NCBI RefSeq assembly: GCF_002080045.1
Contig: NZ_MUIN01000001.1
Coordinates: 132,930 to 196,929, forward strand
Length of the DNA: 64,000 nucleotides
Direction: 5' to 3'
Source: Pseudomonas sp. Bc-h
GTDB lineage: Bacteria > Pseudomonadota > Gammaproteobacteria > Pseudomonadales > Pseudomonadaceae
Both the position numbers and the translations under genes were made by a program. Below are positions 20,444 through 33,684 of the stretch, in pieces (position 1 is the first letter of the stretch; every line of letters begins with the position of its first letter). The notes beneath the pieces are model-generated. The model did no database searches, was not told where the DNA came from, and saw only the letters and a program-made list of their open reading frames with translations.

Positions 20444-21087
20444 ATGTGAATGAATGGCTGGACAGCCTGCGCAAGATCGACATCAACGACCTGGACGTCA
20501 ACAACCTCGGCTCATGGCCCGCGGCGGTGAAAGCCATCGCTGGCGCCTTGTTGATGGTGCTTGTGTTGGCGGGCGGATACTTTTTCTACATACAGGACAT
20601 GCAAACCCAGCTGGATCAGGCGCGTAATGATGAAGCGACGTTGAAGGAGCAGTTCTCCAACAAGGCGTTTCAAGCGGCGAACCTGAACGCTTACAAGACC
20701 CAGATGGTGGAGATGGAAAACACCTTCGGCGCGCTGCTGCGGCAACTGCCCGGTGACACCGAAGTGCCTGGTTTGCTGGAGGACATCACCCGCACCGGTC
20801 TCGGCAGCGGGCTTGAATTCGAAGAGATCAAGCTGTTGCCCGAATCGGCTCAGCAGTTTTACATCGAGCTGCCGATCCAGATCACGGTTACCGGCGCTTA
20901 CCACGACCTTGCGACGTTCGTCAGCGGTGTTGCCAGCCTGCCGCGGATCGTCACGCTGCATGATTTCGAAATCAAACCGGTGGACGCCAAGTCCCCTGGA
21001 AAACTGCGCATGAGCATTCTCGCCAAAACCTATCGCTACAACGACAAGGGGCTTCAAGGCACTGACAACAAAGGACAGGCGAAATGA
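20440..21087 (+). CDS. pilO: PilO, inner-membrane type IV pilus alignment protein
   Basis: A 215-residue bitopic protein: short cytoplasmic tail, transmembrane helix near residues 30-52, coiled coil, then a ferredoxin-like domain. It forms the PilN/PilO heterodimer that connects the cytoplasmic motor to PilP and the secretin. ATGA overlaps at both ends with pilN and pilP. Confidence 0.95.
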   Translation: MNVNEWLDSLRKIDINDLDVNNLGSWPAAVKAIAGALLMVLVLAGGYFFYIQDMQTQLDQARNDEATLKEQFSNKAFQAANLNAYKTQMVEMENTFGALLRQLPGDTEVPGLLEDITRTGLGSGLEFEEIKLLPESAQQFYIELPIQITVTGAYHDLATFVSGVASLPRIVTLHDFEIKPVDAKSPGKLRMSILAKTYRYNDKGLQGTDNKGQAK

Positions 21088-21611
21088 GGGCCGTGCATTG
21101 GTTGTGCATCGGCGTGACGCTGATGGGGTTGGCAGGGTGTGACGGTTCGAACGATTTCGACGATTTGAAGCAGTTCATGGCTGAAGTGCGGGCGCGGCCG
21201 ACGGGGAACATCGAGCCGATGCCCAAGTTTCGGCCATACGAAGCCTTTACCTACGCGGCAGCGAGTTTGCGCAGCCCGTTCCAGCCGCCGATCAAGGTCG
21301 ATCTGGTCAACCGCCAGAAAGGCACGCGTCTGGTTCAGCCCGATCCGACGCGGGTCAAGCAGTTCCTGGAAGGGTTCAATATCGATGGTTTCGAAATGGT
21401 CGGCACATTGAGCAACGAAACCGGTATGTTCGCCTTGCTGCGTGGTGCCGGAGGGGTTCACCGGGTCAAGGTGGGTGATTATCTGGGCCGCAACGACGGG
21501 CGGATCGTCGGCATTACCGAGTCGGCGGTGCAGGTCATCGAAATCGTGCCTGATGGAGAGGGAGCGTGGCTTGAGCGGCCGCGCAGCATTTCCCTGAAAG
21601 AACGCTCATGA
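21084..21611 (+). CDS. pilP: PilP, type IV pilus lipoprotein
   Basis: A 175-residue lipoprotein with lipobox LAGC (Cys19), an extended linker and a C-terminal beta-domain (about residues 80-160) of the GspC HR/PilP family that contacts the N0 domain of PilQ. It joins the PilNO inner-membrane complex to the outer-membrane secretin. Four-base overlaps with pilO and pilQ. Confidence 0.95.
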   Translation: MRAVHWLCIGVTLMGLAGCDGSNDFDDLKQFMAEVRARPTGNIEPMPKFRPYEAFTYAAASLRSPFQPPIKVDLVNRQKGTRLVQPDPTRVKQFLEGFNIDGFEMVGTLSNETGMFALLRGAGGVHRVKVGDYLGRNDGRIVGITESAVQVIEIVPDGEGAWLERPRSISLKERS

Positions 21612-23749
21612 AGACGACAAGCAAGCGATACACCTTCGGATCTGCACAGTGGTGGAATGTGAACATGAACAGGATTCTTTCGATTATCGGCGTGTCGCTA
21701 GGGATGGCGATGCTTTCACCGATTCTCCAGGCGGCCAACCTCAAGACGCTGGATGTCGCCGCATTGCCGGGGGATCGGGTCGAGTTGAAACTGTCCTTTG
21801 ACGGTCCGGTGGCGGCTCCCCGCGGCTACACCACCGAACAGCCGGCGCGTATCGCGCTGGATCTGCCGGGCGTGACCAGTCAGTTGGCGATCAAGAGCCG
21901 AGACCTTGGGTCGGGCAACGCCCACAGTGTCGTGGTGGTTGAAGCCAAGGATCGCACTCGCGTGATCATCAACCTCACCACGCTGGCGCCTTACAGTTCG
22001 CGAGTCGACGGTAACAACCTGTTCGTGGTCGTGGGTCAAGGTGCTGCCGCTGCGCAGGGTTCGCAACCCAGCACTGCCCAAGGCGCTCCTCGCGTAAGTG
22101 TTCCGCCAGCACAAGCCGCACAGGCCAAGCCAGCCCCGCGCTCGTATGCCCCGGGCCCCAGATCGGTGAAAAACGTCGATTTCCAGCGTGGCGAGCTGGG
22201 TGAAGGCAATGTCGTCATCGAGCTGAGCGATCCGGGTATCGCGCCGGACATTCAAGAGCAGGGCGGCAAGATTCGCGTCGACTTCGCCAAGACTCAACTG
22301 CCCGATCCGCTGCGCGTACGCCTTGATGTCAAGGATTTCGCCACGCCCGTGCAGTTCGTCAATTCCAGCGTCAGCGGTGACAAGGCCAGCATTTCCATTG
22401 AGCCATCGGGCGCGTTCGACTACTCCGCTTACCAGGCTGACAACAAGCTGACCATCAGCGTGCGTCCGCTGACCACTGAAGACCTTGAGCGCCGCAATGC
22501 GGAGAAGCTGGTCTACACCGGGGAAAAGCTGTCGCTGAACTTCCAGGACATCGACGTGCGCTCGGTGCTGCAACTGATTGCGGACTTCACCAACCTCAAC
22601 CTGGTCGCCAGTGACACCGTTCAAGGCGGCATCACGCTGCGCCTGCAAAATGTGCCTTGGGATCAGGCCCTGGATCTGGTGCTCAAGACCAAGGGGCTGG
22701 ACAAGCGCAAGGTCGGCAACGTGCTGCTGGTCGCGCCTGCGGACGAGATTGCCGCTCGCGAGCGCCAGGAGCTGGAGTCGCTGAAGCAGATTTCCGAATT
22801 GGCGCCACTGCGTCGTGAGTTGCTGCAGGTCAACTACGCCAAGGCTGCCGACATCGCCAAGCTCTTCCAGTCCGTGACCAGTGGCGAGTCGAAGACCGAT
22901 GAGCGCGGGTCGATCACTGTCGACGAACGCACTAACAACATCATTGCCTACCAGACTCAGGACCGCCTGGACGAGCTGCGTCGTATCGTTTCCCAGCTGG
23001 ACATCCCGGTCCGTCAGGTGATGATCGAGGCGCGCATCGTCGAGGCCAACGTCGATTACGACAAGGCGCTCGGTGTGCGCTGGGGCGGCTCCAGCACTCA
23101 CGGCAACTTCACCACCGGTGGTAGCGGTACAGTTACTGGCGCTGCAGCCACCAACGGTCCTTTTGTGGACATGGGTGTGAGCGACCCGACGTCATCGATT
23201 GGTTTGGGCTTCCTGACCAACAACACGATTCTTGACCTCGAGCTTTCGGCGATGGAAAAGACCGGCAACGGTGAAGTGGTTTCCCAGCCAAAGGTCGTCA
23301 CGTCGGACAAGGAAACCGCGAAAATCCTGAAAGGTACGGAAGTGCCGTATCAGGAAGCCAGCTCCAGCGGCGCGACCTCTGTGTCGTTCAAGGAAGCGTC
23401 GCTGTCTCTGGAAGTGACCCCGCAGATTACCCCGGACAACCGCATCATCATGGAAGTGAAGGTGACCAAGGACGAGCCTGACTACGTGAACACGGTGCTC
23501 GGCGTGCCGCCGATCAAGAAGAACGAAGTCAACGCCAAGGTCCTGGTTGCTGATGGCGAGACCATCGTAATTGGTGGTGTGTTCTCCAATACGCAGAGTA
23601 AAGTCGTCGACAAGGTGCCATTTTTGGGCGATGTGCCGTATGTTGGCCGCCTTTTCCGGCGGGATGTGGTCTCGGAGAAAAAATCCGAGCTGTTGGTGTT
23701 CCTCACTCCGCGTATCATGAACAACCAGGCGATTGCTGTGAGTCGTTGA
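21608..23749 (+). CDS. pilQ: PilQ, type IV pilus secretin
   Basis: A 713-residue outer-membrane channel for the pilus. Order: signal peptide (residues 20-42 counted from the first ATG), two AMIN domains that bind peptidoglycan, N0 and N1 domains (from about residue 300), then the secretin core with the [10 protein letters not shown] and VTPQITPD motifs. The ATG at 21608 overlaps pilP by four bases; an internal ATG at 21665 begins exactly at the signal peptide and could be the real start. Both are plausible. Confidence 0.94.
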   Translation: MKTTSKRYTFGSAQWWNVNMNRILSIIGVSLGMAMLSPILQAANLKTLDVAALPGDRVELKLSFDGPVAAPRGYTTEQPARIALDLPGVTSQLAIKSRDLGSGNAHSVVVVEAKDRTRVIINLTTLAPYSSRVDGNNLFVVVGQGAAAAQGSQPSTAQGAPRVSVPPAQAAQAKPAPRSYAPGPRSVKNVDFQRGELGEGNVVIELSDPGIAPDIQEQGGKIRVDFAKTQLPDPLRVRLDVKDFATPVQFVNSSVSGDKASISIEPSGAFDYSAYQADNKLTISVRPLTTEDLERRNAEKLVYTGEKLSLNFQDIDVRSVLQLIADFTNLNLVASDTVQGGITLRLQNVPWDQALDLVLKTKGLDKRKVGNVLLVAPADEIAARERQELESLKQISELAPLRRELLQVNYAKAADIAKLFQSVTSGESKTDERGSITVDERTNNIIAYQTQDRLDELRRIVSQLDIPVRQVMIEARIVEANVDYDKALGVRWGGSSTHGNFTTGGSGTVTGAAATNGPFVDMGVSDPTSSIGLGFLTNNTILDLELSAMEKTGNGEVVSQPKVVTSDKETAKILKGTEVPYQEASSSGATSVSFKEASLSLEVTPQITPDNRIIMEVKVTKDEPDYVNTVLGVPPIKKNEVNAKVLVADGETIVIGGVFSNTQSKVVDKVPFLGDVPYVGRLFRRDVVSEKKSELLVFLTPRIMNNQAIAVSR

Positions 23750-23753
23750 TTCT

Positions 23754-24272
23754 GTGCGAAATTTAATACTTGTGGGACCGATGGGCGCTGGTAAAAGCAC
23801 CATCGGTCGTCTGCTGGCCAAAGAGCTTCGACTGCCGTTCAAGGATTCCGACAAGGAAATCGAACTGCGAACGGGCGCCAATATCCCGTGGATCTTCGAC
23901 AAGGAAGGTGAAGCGGGCTTTCGTGATCGCGAACAAGCCATGATCGCCGAGCTTTGCGGCTTCGATGGTGTGGTGCTGGCGACAGGCGGTGGCGCGGTCA
24001 TGCGCGAAGAAAACCGTCGGGCGTTGCACGCCGGTGGTCGCGTGGTCTATCTGCATGCCTCGGTAGAGCAGCAGGTAGGGCGCACTTCCCGGGATCGCAA
24101 CCGACCGCTGTTGCGCACTGCAGACCCGGCACGGGTACTGCGCGAGCTGCTGGCGATTCGTGATCCGCTGTACCGGGAAATCGCCGATGTCATCATTGAA
24201 ACCGATGAGCGGCCACCACGGATGGTCGTTCTTGACATCCTTGCGCTGTTGGCCGAGCTTCCTCCCCGTTAA
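23754..24272 (+). CDS. aroK: Shikimate kinase
   Basis: A 172-residue P-loop kinase phosphorylating shikimate at the 3-hydroxyl. Walker [10 protein letters not shown] (residues 8-16), the shikimate-binding DSDKEIE and FR motifs, GGGAV, and lid arginines in [10 protein letters not shown]. The start is GTG, four bases after pilQ, so the gene is probably co-transcribed with the pil operon, as in related pseudomonads. Confidence 0.95.
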   Translation: MRNLILVGPMGAGKSTIGRLLAKELRLPFKDSDKEIELRTGANIPWIFDKEGEAGFRDREQAMIAELCGFDGVVLATGGGAVMREENRRALHAGGRVVYLHASVEQQVGRTSRDRNRPLLRTADPARVLRELLAIRDPLYREIADVIIETDERPPRMVVLDILALLAELPPR

Positions 24273-24404
24273 AGCGCAGACGGAAATGCGCTATCCTCGG
24301 CGACCATAAAAAGCAGGGTCGCCAAATGGCCTTGCGCCATAGCCGGTGTCGCAGCCTTAAAGTGCGCGCACAGGCATCCAATTGTTGAAACAGTGTGGGG
24401 ACAC

Positions 24405-25508
24405 ATGCAGACACTTAAGGTCGAGCTTGGCGAGCGTAGCTATCCGATCCATATTGGCGAAGGCTTGTTGGATCGTCCCGAACTGCTCAAGCCGTACATT
24501 GCCGGCAAGCAGGTAGCGATCGTTTCCAATGCTACCGTGGCTCCTCTGTACATCGAGCGTCTGACAAAGTCGCTGGCTGGTTACAACGTCCTGCCGATCG
24601 TCCTTCCCGACGGCGAAGCCTTCAAGAACTGGGAAACCCTGCAACTCATCTTCGATGCCCTCCTGACCGCACGCCACGACCGTCGCACCACTGTGATCGC
24701 GCTGGGTGGCGGGGTTATCGGCGATATGGCCGGATTTGCTGCGGCCTGTTATCAGCGCGGCGTAGATTTCATTCAGGTTCCGACCACGCTGCTGTCACAG
24801 GTGGACTCTTCCGTGGGCGGCAAGACCGGGATCAACCATCCGCTGGGCAAGAACATGGTCGGCGCGTTCTACCAGCCGAATGCGGTACTCATCGACACAG
24901 CGTCCCTGAACACCCTGCCTGAACGCGAGCTGTCTGCAGGCCTTGCCGAGGTCATCAAATACGGTCTGATATGTGACGAGCCGTTCCTGACATGGCTCGA
25001 AGAGAATATGGACAAGCTGCGTGGCCTGGATCAGGTCGCGCTGACTACCGCTATCGAACGCTCCTGCGCAGCCAAGGCTGCTGTGGTTGGTGCCGATGAG
25101 CGGGAGTCCGGCGTTCGGGCCACCCTGAATCTGGGCCACACCTTTGGCCATGCCATCGAAACCCATATGGGCTACGGCGTTTGGCTGCATGGAGAGGCGG
25201 TGGCTGCAGGAACGGTCATGGCACTGGAAATGTCCGCACGCCTGGGCTGGATCAGCGAGCAGGAACGAGATCGCGGTATTCGCCTGTTTCAGCACGCCGG
25301 GTTGCCGGTGGTGCCGCCTGAAGACATGACGCCTGAGCATTTCCTCGAGCACATGGCGGTGGACAAGAAGGTGATCGATGGTCGGCTGCGCCTGGTGCTG
25401 CTGCGCCGGATGGGCGAGGCGGTGGTGACTGACGAATATCCAAAAGAAGTACTACAGGCCACACTGGTCGCGGACTACCGCGCCTTGGTGGATCAGCTTA
25501 GAGGTTAA
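24405..25508 (+). CDS. aroB: 3-Dehydroquinate synthase
   Basis: A 367-residue NAD- and metal-dependent enzyme converting DAHP to 3-dehydroquinate. NAD-binding [11 protein letters not shown], the substrate and metal region [20 protein letters not shown], and a metal-ligand His in [11 protein letters not shown]. The ATG at 24405 after GGGGA gives the family length; the frame is open four codons upstream. It follows aroK after about 130 bases, in the order aroK-aroB-damX. Confidence 0.96.
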   Translation: MQTLKVELGERSYPIHIGEGLLDRPELLKPYIAGKQVAIVSNATVAPLYIERLTKSLAGYNVLPIVLPDGEAFKNWETLQLIFDALLTARHDRRTTVIALGGGVIGDMAGFAAACYQRGVDFIQVPTTLLSQVDSSVGGKTGINHPLGKNMVGAFYQPNAVLIDTASLNTLPERELSAGLAEVIKYGLICDEPFLTWLEENMDKLRGLDQVALTTAIERSCAAKAAVVGADERESGVRATLNLGHTFGHAIETHMGYGVWLHGEAVAAGTVMALEMSARLGWISEQERDRGIRLFQHAGLPVVPPEDMTPEHFLEHMAVDKKVIDGRLRLVLLRRMGEAVVTDEYPKEVLQATLVADYRALVDQLRG

Positions 25509-25518
25509 TGAGAAATCC

Positions 25519-27138
25519 ATGACTAGTTTGCACGCCGATGAGGCCTTTCTCGGTCACTATCAATTGAGTCATGACCCCTTTGCCACGCGGGTCCCCGGCT
25601 TCAAGTTCTTCCCTGCCCAGCGCAAACCGGTGCTTGGGCAATTGCACCATCTCGCCCGCTACAGCCAGTTGCTGTTGCTGGTCACCGGCCCTCATGGCAG
25701 CGGCAAGACTTTGCTGCGCCAGGCTTTGGTGGCGAGCACCAACAAGCAATCGGTGCAAAGTGTGGTGGTTTCCGCCCGCGGTGCCGGTGACGCTTCTGGC
25801 GTACTGCGCCAGGTGGCTCAGGCGCTCAACGTCGCTCAGCCGGAAATGAAATCGATTCTGTCGCAGGTCGTGCAACTGGCTTTGACTGGCCAGGAGGTCT
25901 ACATCCTGGTGGACGATGCCGAACAACTCGGCGAATCCGCACTCGAAGCGTTGTTGGGATTGGCGGCGGGCACTCCGGAAGGTCGTCCGCACGTCTTCCT
26001 GTTCGGCGAGGCTTCGATCATCGATCGCCTGGATCAGCTGTGCGCCGAGAGCGGTACAGAAGAAGAACGCTTCCACGTTATCGAGCTTGCACCGTATACC
26101 GAAGAAGAAACCCGTGAATATCTGGCGCAGCGCCTTGATGGCGCAGGGCAAGGCATTGAGGTGTTCAGTGCCGAGCAGATCACCGATATTCACGAACAGT
26201 CCAACGGATGGCCGGGTGCGATCAACCAGGTCGCGCGCGACTCGATGATCGAAGCCATGATCGCCAGCCGCTCTGCGGTAAAGCGTCCAAGTATGGGGTT
26301 CAAAATGCCTAAGAAACACGTGTTGGCTTTGGGTGGGGTTGTTGTCGCTGCAGTATTGGCTGCCTGGTTGATTCCGGGTCGCAACAACGCGCCTGCGACA
26401 GCACCCGCCAATTCCCAGGCGCAATTGCCACTGGGTCAGGGTCAGGCGCCTGCGCAGCAGTCGAACAACGGCGGCCCGGCCATTGAGTTCGCCGGTAATT
26501 CGCAGCCAATGCCGCTACCGTTGGTCGGTAACTCGCAGCCGGTGATGCGCGGTCCTCTGGCCGAAGCCGCAGGCTCTGGCGAGGGTGACGGCGAAGACGG
26601 CGGCGCGGCTGCCAACCAGCCGCTGCAACCACCGACCGTCACCACCACCGCGCCTCCAGCAGGTGCAGCAGCAGGTCCGGCTCCGGCCATGGCTCAGACG
26701 CCGGTTCCGACACCGCGTCCGACGCCGGCTCCTGCCGCTAAACCTGCGCCGGCTCCTACGGCCAAGCCTGCTCCAGCGCCGACTCAGGTGGCCACCGCTA
26801 AGCCAGCCCCTGCGTCTGCCGCCAAACCGGCTGCTGCTCCAGCGTCCGCTGGCGGTACCTGGTACGCCGGTCAGGCGCCGACCCATTACGTGGTGCAGAT
26901 CCTCGGCACCAGCTCCGAAGCCACCGCTCAGAGCTATGTGAAAGAGCAGGGCGCGGAATACCGCTACTTCAAGAAAACCCTGCAAGGCAAGCCGCTGTAC
27001 GTAGTCACTTACGGTAGTTTCGCAGACCGCAATGCGGCCCTCGCCGCTATCAAAGTCTTGCCAGCGAAGGTTCAGGCTGGTAAACCTTGGCCTCGTACTG
27101 TCGGCAGTATCCAACAGGAACTCGCCGCAGCTCGCTGA
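25519..27138 (+). CDS. damX: DamX-like AAA/SPOR-domain protein
   Basis: A 539-residue inner-membrane protein. An N-terminal ExeA-like AAA ATPase domain (Walker A GPHGSGKT near residue 57, Walker B YILVDDAEQ) is followed by a transmembrane helix (about residues 270-287), a long Ala/Pro/Lys-rich linker with repeated AKPAPAP blocks, and a C-terminal SPOR domain (from THYVVQILGTSSEA) that targets septal peptidoglycan. The E. coli DamX affects division; here the AAA part is cytoplasmic. It starts ten bases after aroB. Confidence 0.88.
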   Translation: MTSLHADEAFLGHYQLSHDPFATRVPGFKFFPAQRKPVLGQLHHLARYSQLLLLVTGPHGSGKTLLRQALVASTNKQSVQSVVVSARGAGDASGVLRQVAQALNVAQPEMKSILSQVVQLALTGQEVYILVDDAEQLGESALEALLGLAAGTPEGRPHVFLFGEASIIDRLDQLCAESGTEEERFHVIELAPYTEEETREYLAQRLDGAGQGIEVFSAEQITDIHEQSNGWPGAINQVARDSMIEAMIASRSAVKRPSMGFKMPKKHVLALGGVVVAAVLAAWLIPGRNNAPATAPANSQAQLPLGQGQAPAQQSNNGGPAIEFAGNSQPMPLPLVGNSQPVMRGPLAEAAGSGEGDGEDGGAAANQPLQPPTVTTTAPPAGAAAGPAPAMAQTPVPTPRPTPAPAAKPAPAPTAKPAPAPTQVATAKPAPASAAKPAAAPASAGGTWYAGQAPTHYVVQILGTSSEATAQSYVKEQGAEYRYFKKTLQGKPLYVVTYGSFADRNAALAAIKVLPAKVQAGKPWPRTVGSIQQELAAAR

Positions 27139-27145
27139 TTCAGTA

Positions 27146-27164
27146 GCGACCCTACCCGGGTCGC
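27146..27164 (+). terminator. Stem-loop after damX
   Basis: GCGACCC-TACCC-GGGTCGC, eight bases after the damX stop. There is no T-tract, so it is a weak or factor-dependent terminator, or a 3'-end stabiliser. It opens the 358-base gap before gltB, which otherwise holds only the gltB promoter and leader. Confidence 0.4.
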
Positions 27165-27332
27165 TCGGTTAGCTCCCCCGAACTCACGCTCGAGCGTGCT
27201 GCCAATGAGCAGCGCGCCTTGCGGTGTCTGCGTCTCAGACACACATTGAATTTCGGGTTGTGTTTGGTCAGACTCGCAACAAAGCTCTGGCTAGCACGAG
27301 AATCGCTTCAAAACCTTTCATTAATGCGACAT

Positions 27333-27360
27333 AAATTTGCGACGTTTCGTCGCTAAATTT
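27333..27360. promoter_or_regulatory. Inverted repeat abutting the gltB promoter
   Basis: AAATTTGCGACG-TTT-CGTCGC-T-AAATTT: twelve-base arms with a single extra T. It ends at the first bases of the -35 box of the gltB promoter, the position expected for an operator or activator site. Confidence 0.5.
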
Positions 27361-27387
27361 GTGAGGCTTTGTGTCGGTGTGTACAAT
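27359..27387 (+). promoter_or_regulatory. sigma-70 promoter of gltBD
   Basis: -35 TTGTGA (27359-27364), 17-base spacer, -10 TACAAT (27382-27387). The start point would be near 27394, giving a leader of about 100 bases that includes a small hairpin, TGCCTC-TGCAA-GAGGCA (27461-27477), just before the ribosome-binding site. Confidence 0.6.
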
Positions 27388-27496
27388 GACCTCCCTTTTG
27401 CTCCCGCAAAGCTGGCGTACGTTCAGCGTGGACGGTAAATGGTTGAATTGAAAAGAAATTTGCCTCTGCAAGAGGCAGCCTGGTGAGAATGTGTCT

Positions 27497-30400
27497 ATGA
27501 AAGCAGGTCTGTACCATCCAGAAGAATTCAAGGATAACTGTGGTTTCGGCCTGATCGCCCATATGCAAGGCGAGCCCAGTCATCACCTGTTGCAGACGGC
27601 TATCGAAGCCCTGACCTGCATGACCCACCGTGGTGGGATCAACGCCGACGGCAAGACCGGTGACGGTTGCGGGCTGTTGATTCAAAAACCCGACATGTTC
27701 CTGCGCGCTGTGGCCAAAGAGCACTTCAGCGTCGAACTGCCGCGTCAGTATTGCGTGGGCATGGTCTTCCTCAATCAGGATGACGCCAAGGCTCAAGCCG
27801 CCCGCGAAAACATGAATCGTGAGATCCTCGCCGAGGGCCTGACCCTGATCGGCTGGCGCGAAGTGCCGATCGACACCAGCGTGCTCGGTCGTCTGGCCCT
27901 TGAGCGTCTGCCAAAGATCGAGCAAGTGTTCATCGGCGGTGAAGGCCTGAGCGATCAGGAATTCGCGATCAAGCTGTTCTGTGCCCGCCGTCGCTCATCG
28001 GTATCCAACGCCGCCGACACTGATCACTACATCTGCAGCTTTTCGCACAAGACCATCATCTATAAAGGCCTGATGATGCCGCGTGACCTCACGGCATTCT
28101 ATCCAGACCTCAACGACGAGCGCCTGCAGACCGCGATCTGCGTGTTCCACCAGCGCTTCTCGACCAACACCCTGCCGAAATGGCCACTGGCTCAGCCATT
28201 CCGCTTCCTCGCCCACAACGGCGAGATCAACACCATCACCGGTAACCGCAACTGGGCGCAGGCCCGTCGCACCAAGTTCACCAACGAACTGATGGACCTG
28301 GACGAACTGGGCCCGCTGGTCAACCGCGTGGGCTCCGATTCCTCGAGCATGGACAACATGCTGGAGCTGATGGTCACCGGCGGCATCGACCTGTTCCGTG
28401 GTGTGCGCATGCTCGTGCCGCCTGCATGGCAGAACGTTGAAACCATGGACCCGGATCTGCGCGCGTTCTATGAATTCAACTCCATGCACATGGAGCCGTG
28501 GGACGGCCCGGCCGGTATCGTGATGACCGAAGGCCGCCACGCCGTCTGCCTGCTCGACCGTAACGGTCTGCGTCCGGCGCGCTGGGTCACCACCAAGAAC
28601 GGCTACATCACCCTGGCTTCGGAAATCGGCGTGTGGAACTACACCCCGGAAGACGTCATCGCCAAGGGCCGCGTAGGGCCGGGTCAGATTTTCGCCGTGG
28701 ACACCGAAACCGGCCAGATCCTCGACACCGACGCCATTGACAGCCGCCTGAAGTCGCGTCATCCGTACAAACAGTGGCTGCGAAAGAATGCCCTGCGCAT
28801 CCAGGCAACCCTGGAAGATCACGACCACGGTTCGGCGTTCTACAACCCGGATCAGCTCAAGCAGTACATGAAGATGTTCCAGGTCACGTTCGAAGAACGC
28901 GATCAGGTCCTGCGTCCGCTGGGCGAGCAAGGTCAGGAAGCCGTGGGTTCCATGGGTGACGACACGCCAATGGCCGTGTTGTCGCGCCGTGTGCGCACGC
29001 CTTACGATTACTTCCGCCAGCAGTTCGCGCAGGTCACCAACCCGCCGATCGACCCGCTGCGTGAAGCCATCGTCATGTCGCTGGAAGTCTGCCTCGGTGC
29101 CGAGCGCAACATCTTCCAGGAGTCGCCTGAGCACGCGTCGCGCGTGATTCTTAGCTCCCCGGTCATTTCCCCGGCCAAATGGCGCTCGCTGATGAACCTG
29201 GATCGTCCAGGCTTCGACCGCGCCATCATCGACCTGAACTATGACGAAGCCACCGGCCTTGAAGCTGCTGTGCGCAATGTCGCCGATCAGGCAGAAGAAG
29301 CCGTGCGCGCCGGTCGTACCCAGATCGTGCTGAGCGACCGTCACATCGCACCGGGCAAACTGCCTATCCACGCTTCGCTGGCCACCGGCGCGGTTCACCA
29401 CCGCCTGACCGAAAAAGGCCTGCGTTGCGACAGCAACATTCTGGTCGAAACCGCGACTGCCCGTGATCCGCATCACTTCGCCGTATTGATCGGTTTTGGT
29501 GCGTCGGCGGTGTACCCGTTCCTGGCGTACGAAGTGCTGGGCGATCTGATCCGCACCGGTGAAGTGCTGGGCGATCTGTACGAAGTCTTCAAGAACTACC
29601 GCAAAGGCATCACCAAGGGCCTGCTCAAGATCCTGTCGAAGATGGGTATCTCGACCATCGCGTCCTACCGTGGCGCTCAGCTGTTCGAAGCCATTGGGCT
29701 GTCCGAGGCCGTATGCGACCTGAGCTTCCGTGGCGTGCCAAGCCGCATCAAGGGTGCGCGTTTCGTCGACATCGAAGACGAGCAGAAAGCCCTGGCCGCA
29801 GAAGCCTGGAGCCCGCGCAAGCCGATCCAGCAAGGCGGCCTGCTGAAGTTCGTCTACGGCGGCGAATACCATGCGTATAACCCTGACGTTGTGGCGACGC
29901 TGCAAGCAGCGGTGCAACAGGGCGACTACAGCAAGTTCAAGGAATACACCGCGCTGGTGGACAACCGTCCAGTGTCGATGATCCGGGACCTGTTCAAGGT
30001 CAAGGAACTTGAGACTCCGCTGTCGATTGACGACATCGAGCCACTGGAAGCGATCCTCAAACGTTTCGACTCGGCGGGTATCTCGCTGGGTGCGTTGTCG
30101 CCTGAAGCTCACGAAGCGCTGGCCGAGGCGATGAACCGCCTGGGCGCGCGTTCCAACTCCGGTGAGGGCGGTGAAGATCCTGCGCGCTACGGCACCATCC
30201 GCAGCTCCAAGATCAAACAGATCGCGACCGGTCGTTTCGGCGTAACGCCAGAGTATCTGGTCAACGCCGACGTGCTGCAGATCAAGGTCGCTCAAGGCGC
30301 CAAGCCGGGCGAGGGTGGTCAACTGCCAGGCGGTAAGGTCAACGGCCTGATCGCCAAGCTGCGTTACGCGGTGCCGGGCGTCACCCTGATTTCGCCTCCG

Positions 30401-31942
30401 CCGCATCACGACATCTATTCGATCGAAGACTTGTCGCAGCTGATTTTCGACCTGAAACAGGTCAACCCGGCGGCGCTGGTCTCGGTCAAACTGGTAGCGG
30501 AAGCTGGCGTCGGCACCATCGCTGCCGGTGTTGCCAAGGCTTACGCCGACTTGATCACCATTTCCGGTTATGACGGCGGTACCGGTGCATCGCCGCTGTC
30601 GTCGATCAAATACGCGGGTGCTCCGTGGGAAATCGGCCTGGCCGAAACTCACCAGACCCTGCGCGGCAACGATCTGCGCGGCAAGGTCCGGGTGCAGACC
30701 GACGGTGGTCTGAAAACCGGCCTGGACGTGATCAAGGCTGCGATTCTCGGCGCCGAGAGCTTCGGTTTCGGTACAGCGCCAATGATCGCGCTGGGCTGCA
30801 AATACCTTCGTATCTGCCACCTGAACAACTGCGCCACTGGCGTTGCAACCCAGAACGACAAGCTGCGCAAGGATCACTACATCGGCACTGTCGACATGGT
30901 GATCAACTTCTTCACCTACGTGGCTCAAGAAACACGCGAGTGGCTGGCGAAACTGGGCGTGCGTTCGCTGGAAGAGCTGATCGGCCGTACCGACCTGCTG
31001 GACATCCTGCCGGGCGAGACTGCCAAGCAGCAGCATCTGGACCTCACGCCTCTGCTGGGCAGCGATCACATTCCTGCCGACAAGCCTCAGTTCAGCCTGG
31101 TGGATCGCAACCCGCCGTTCGACAAAGGCCTACTGGCCGAGAAGATGGTCGAAATGGCCAAGTCGGCCATCGAGTCCAAATCCGGCGGCGACTACGCACT
31201 GGATATCTGCAACTGCGACCGTTCCATCGGCGCGCGGATTTCCGGCGAAATCGCCAAGCTGCACGGCAACCAGGGCATGAACGACGCTCCGGTGACGTTC
31301 CGCTTCAAGGGCACTGCCGGTCAGAGCTTCGGGGTGTGGAACGCCGGCGGTCTGAACATGTACTTGGAAGGCGACGCCAACGACTACGTCGGTAAGGGTA
31401 TGACTGCAGGCAAGCTGGTGATCGTGCCGCCGAAAGGCAGCCCGTTCAAAACCCAGGAAAGCGCCATTATCGGTAACACCTGCCTCTACGGTGCCACCGG
31501 CGGCAAGCTTTTTGCTGCGGGAACCGCGGGCGAGCGTTTCGCTGTACGTAACTCTGGCGCCCACACCGTGGTGGAAGGCACCGGCGATCACTGCTGCGAA
31601 TACATGACCGGCGGTTTCGTCTGCGTTCTGGGCAAGACCGGCTACAACTTCGGTTCGGGCATGACCGGTGGTTTCGCTTACGTGCTGGACCAGGACAACA
31701 CTTTCGTTGACCGGGTCAACCACGAACTGGTTGAAATCCAGCGCATCAGCGGTGAAGCGATGGAAGCCTATCGCAGCCACCTGGAGCGTGTTCTGGCCGA
31801 GTACGTGACGGAAACCGACAGCGAGTGGGGCCGTAATCTCTGGGAAAACCTGGATGACTACCTGCGCCGCTTCTGGCTGGTCAAGCCTAAGGCCGCCAAC
31901 CTCAAATCCTTGCTGTCGAGTACCCGCGCGAATCCGCAATAA
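27497..31942 (+). CDS. gltB: Glutamate synthase (NADPH) large subunit
   Basis: A 1481-residue flavoprotein making two glutamates from glutamine and 2-oxoglutarate. Residues 1-14 are a propeptide; Cys15 (in KDNCGFGL) becomes the N-terminal nucleophile of the glutaminase domain. A central domain and an FMN-binding synthase domain follow ([24 protein letters not shown]), with the 3Fe-4S cysteines in [12 protein letters not shown] (about residues 1101-1112) and a C-terminal glycine-rich beta-helix. The ATG at 27497 is preferred over GTG 27491 by homology to the usual MKAGLY start. It is paired with gltD. Confidence 0.97.
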   Translation: MKAGLYHPEEFKDNCGFGLIAHMQGEPSHHLLQTAIEALTCMTHRGGINADGKTGDGCGLLIQKPDMFLRAVAKEHFSVELPRQYCVGMVFLNQDDAKAQAARENMNREILAEGLTLIGWREVPIDTSVLGRLALERLPKIEQVFIGGEGLSDQEFAIKLFCARRRSSVSNAADTDHYICSFSHKTIIYKGLMMPRDLTAFYPDLNDERLQTAICVFHQRFSTNTLPKWPLAQPFRFLAHNGEINTITGNRNWAQARRTKFTNELMDLDELGPLVNRVGSDSSSMDNMLELMVTGGIDLFRGVRMLVPPAWQNVETMDPDLRAFYEFNSMHMEPWDGPAGIVMTEGRHAVCLLDRNGLRPARWVTTKNGYITLASEIGVWNYTPEDVIAKGRVGPGQIFAVDTETGQILDTDAIDSRLKSRHPYKQWLRKNALRIQATLEDHDHGSAFYNPDQLKQYMKMFQVTFEERDQVLRPLGEQGQEAVGSMGDDTPMAVLSRRVRTPYDYFRQQFAQVTNPPIDPLREAIVMSLEVCLGAERNIFQESPEHASRVILSSPVISPAKWRSLMNLDRPGFDRAIIDLNYDEATGLEAAVRNVADQAEEAVRAGRTQIVLSDRHIAPGKLPIHASLATGAVHHRLTEKGLRCDSNILVETATARDPHHFAVLIGFGASAVYPFLAYEVLGDLIRTGEVLGDLYEVFKNYRKGITKGLLKILSKMGISTIASYRGAQLFEAIGLSEAVCDLSFRGVPSRIKGARFVDIEDEQKALAAEAWSPRKPIQQGGLLKFVYGGEYHAYNPDVVATLQAAVQQGDYSKFKEYTALVDNRPVSMIRDLFKVKELETPLSIDDIEPLEAILKRFDSAGISLGALSPEAHEALAEAMNRLGARSNSGEGGEDPARYGTIRSSKIKQIATGRFGVTPEYLVNADVLQIKVAQGAKPGEGGQLPGGKVNGLIAKLRYAVPGVTLISPPPHHDIYSIEDLSQLIFDLKQVNPAALVSVKLVAEAGVGTIAAGVAKAYADLITISGYDGGTGASPLSSIKYAGAPWEIGLAETHQTLRGNDLRGKVRVQTDGGLKTGLDVIKAAILGAESFGFGTAPMIALGCKYLRICHLNNCATGVATQNDKLRKDHYIGTVDMVINFFTYVAQETREWLAKLGVRSLEELIGRTDLLDILPGETAKQQHLDLTPLLGSDHIPADKPQFSLVDRNPPFDKGLLAEKMVEMAKSAIESKSGGDYALDICNCDRSIGARISGEIAKLHGNQGMNDAPVTFRFKGTAGQSFGVWNAGGLNMYLEGDANDYVGKGMTAGKLVIVPPKGSPFKTQESAIIGNTCLYGATGGKLFAAGTAGERFAVRNSGAHTVVEGTGDHCCEYMTGGFVCVLGKTGYNFGSGMTGGFAYVLDQDNTFVDRVNHELVEIQRISGEAMEAYRSHLERVLAEYVTETDSEWGRNLWENLDDYLRRFWLVKPKAANLKSLLSSTRANPQ

Positions 31943-31947
31943 GTGCT

Positions 31948-32060
31948 GGCGGCAGCTTCAAGCGGCAAGTTTGAAGCTGCAAGCCACAGCGGTGCGCGGT
32001 GTCGGGAATAAATTTGATCGCCTCAAGCTTGTAGCTTGGGGCTCGCAGCTTGAGGCTGCC
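31948..32060. repeat. Long intergenic palindrome, CAAGCTTCAAG family (copy 3)
   Basis: GGCAGCTTCAAGCGGCAAG ... CTCGCAGCTTGAGGCTGCC, with inner arms GAAGCTGCAAG and CTCAAGCTTGTAGC. It fills the gltB-gltD gap and could form a long hairpin between the two cistrons, possibly setting the subunit ratio. Confidence 0.6.
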
Positions 32061-32073
32061 ATTAGAGGTTTGA

Positions 32074-33495
<1,422 letters not shown>

Positions 33496-33537
33496 GCTGC
33501 ACTCCTGCCTTGGGCTTGAGACTTGGGGCGCGAATAA

Positions 33538-33628
33538 CTGTAGGAGGGAGCTTGCTCGCGAAGACGGATCCACATTCAGCATTTTTGTTGGCTGATCGAC
33601 CGCAATCGCGAGCAAGCTCCCTCCCACG
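33538..33628. repeat. REP palindrome, GGGAGCTTGCTCGCGA family
   Basis: CTGTAGGAGGGAGCTTGCTC and CGCGAGCAAGCTCCCTCCCA flank a core of about 45 bases. It lies between gltD and its terminator. Confidence 0.8.
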
Positions 33629-33684
33629 GGCATTGTGCGGTGTTGGCTGACGCTGCGTTCATGCGATAAATCGCCCCCATAGAC

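Noticed and set aside
27995..31069. A 1024-codon open frame on the minus strand opposite gltB
   Set aside because: It is a shadow of the GC-rich gltB codon pattern; the gltB frame has full-length homology and all active-site motifs, while the antisense product shows no recognisable domain.
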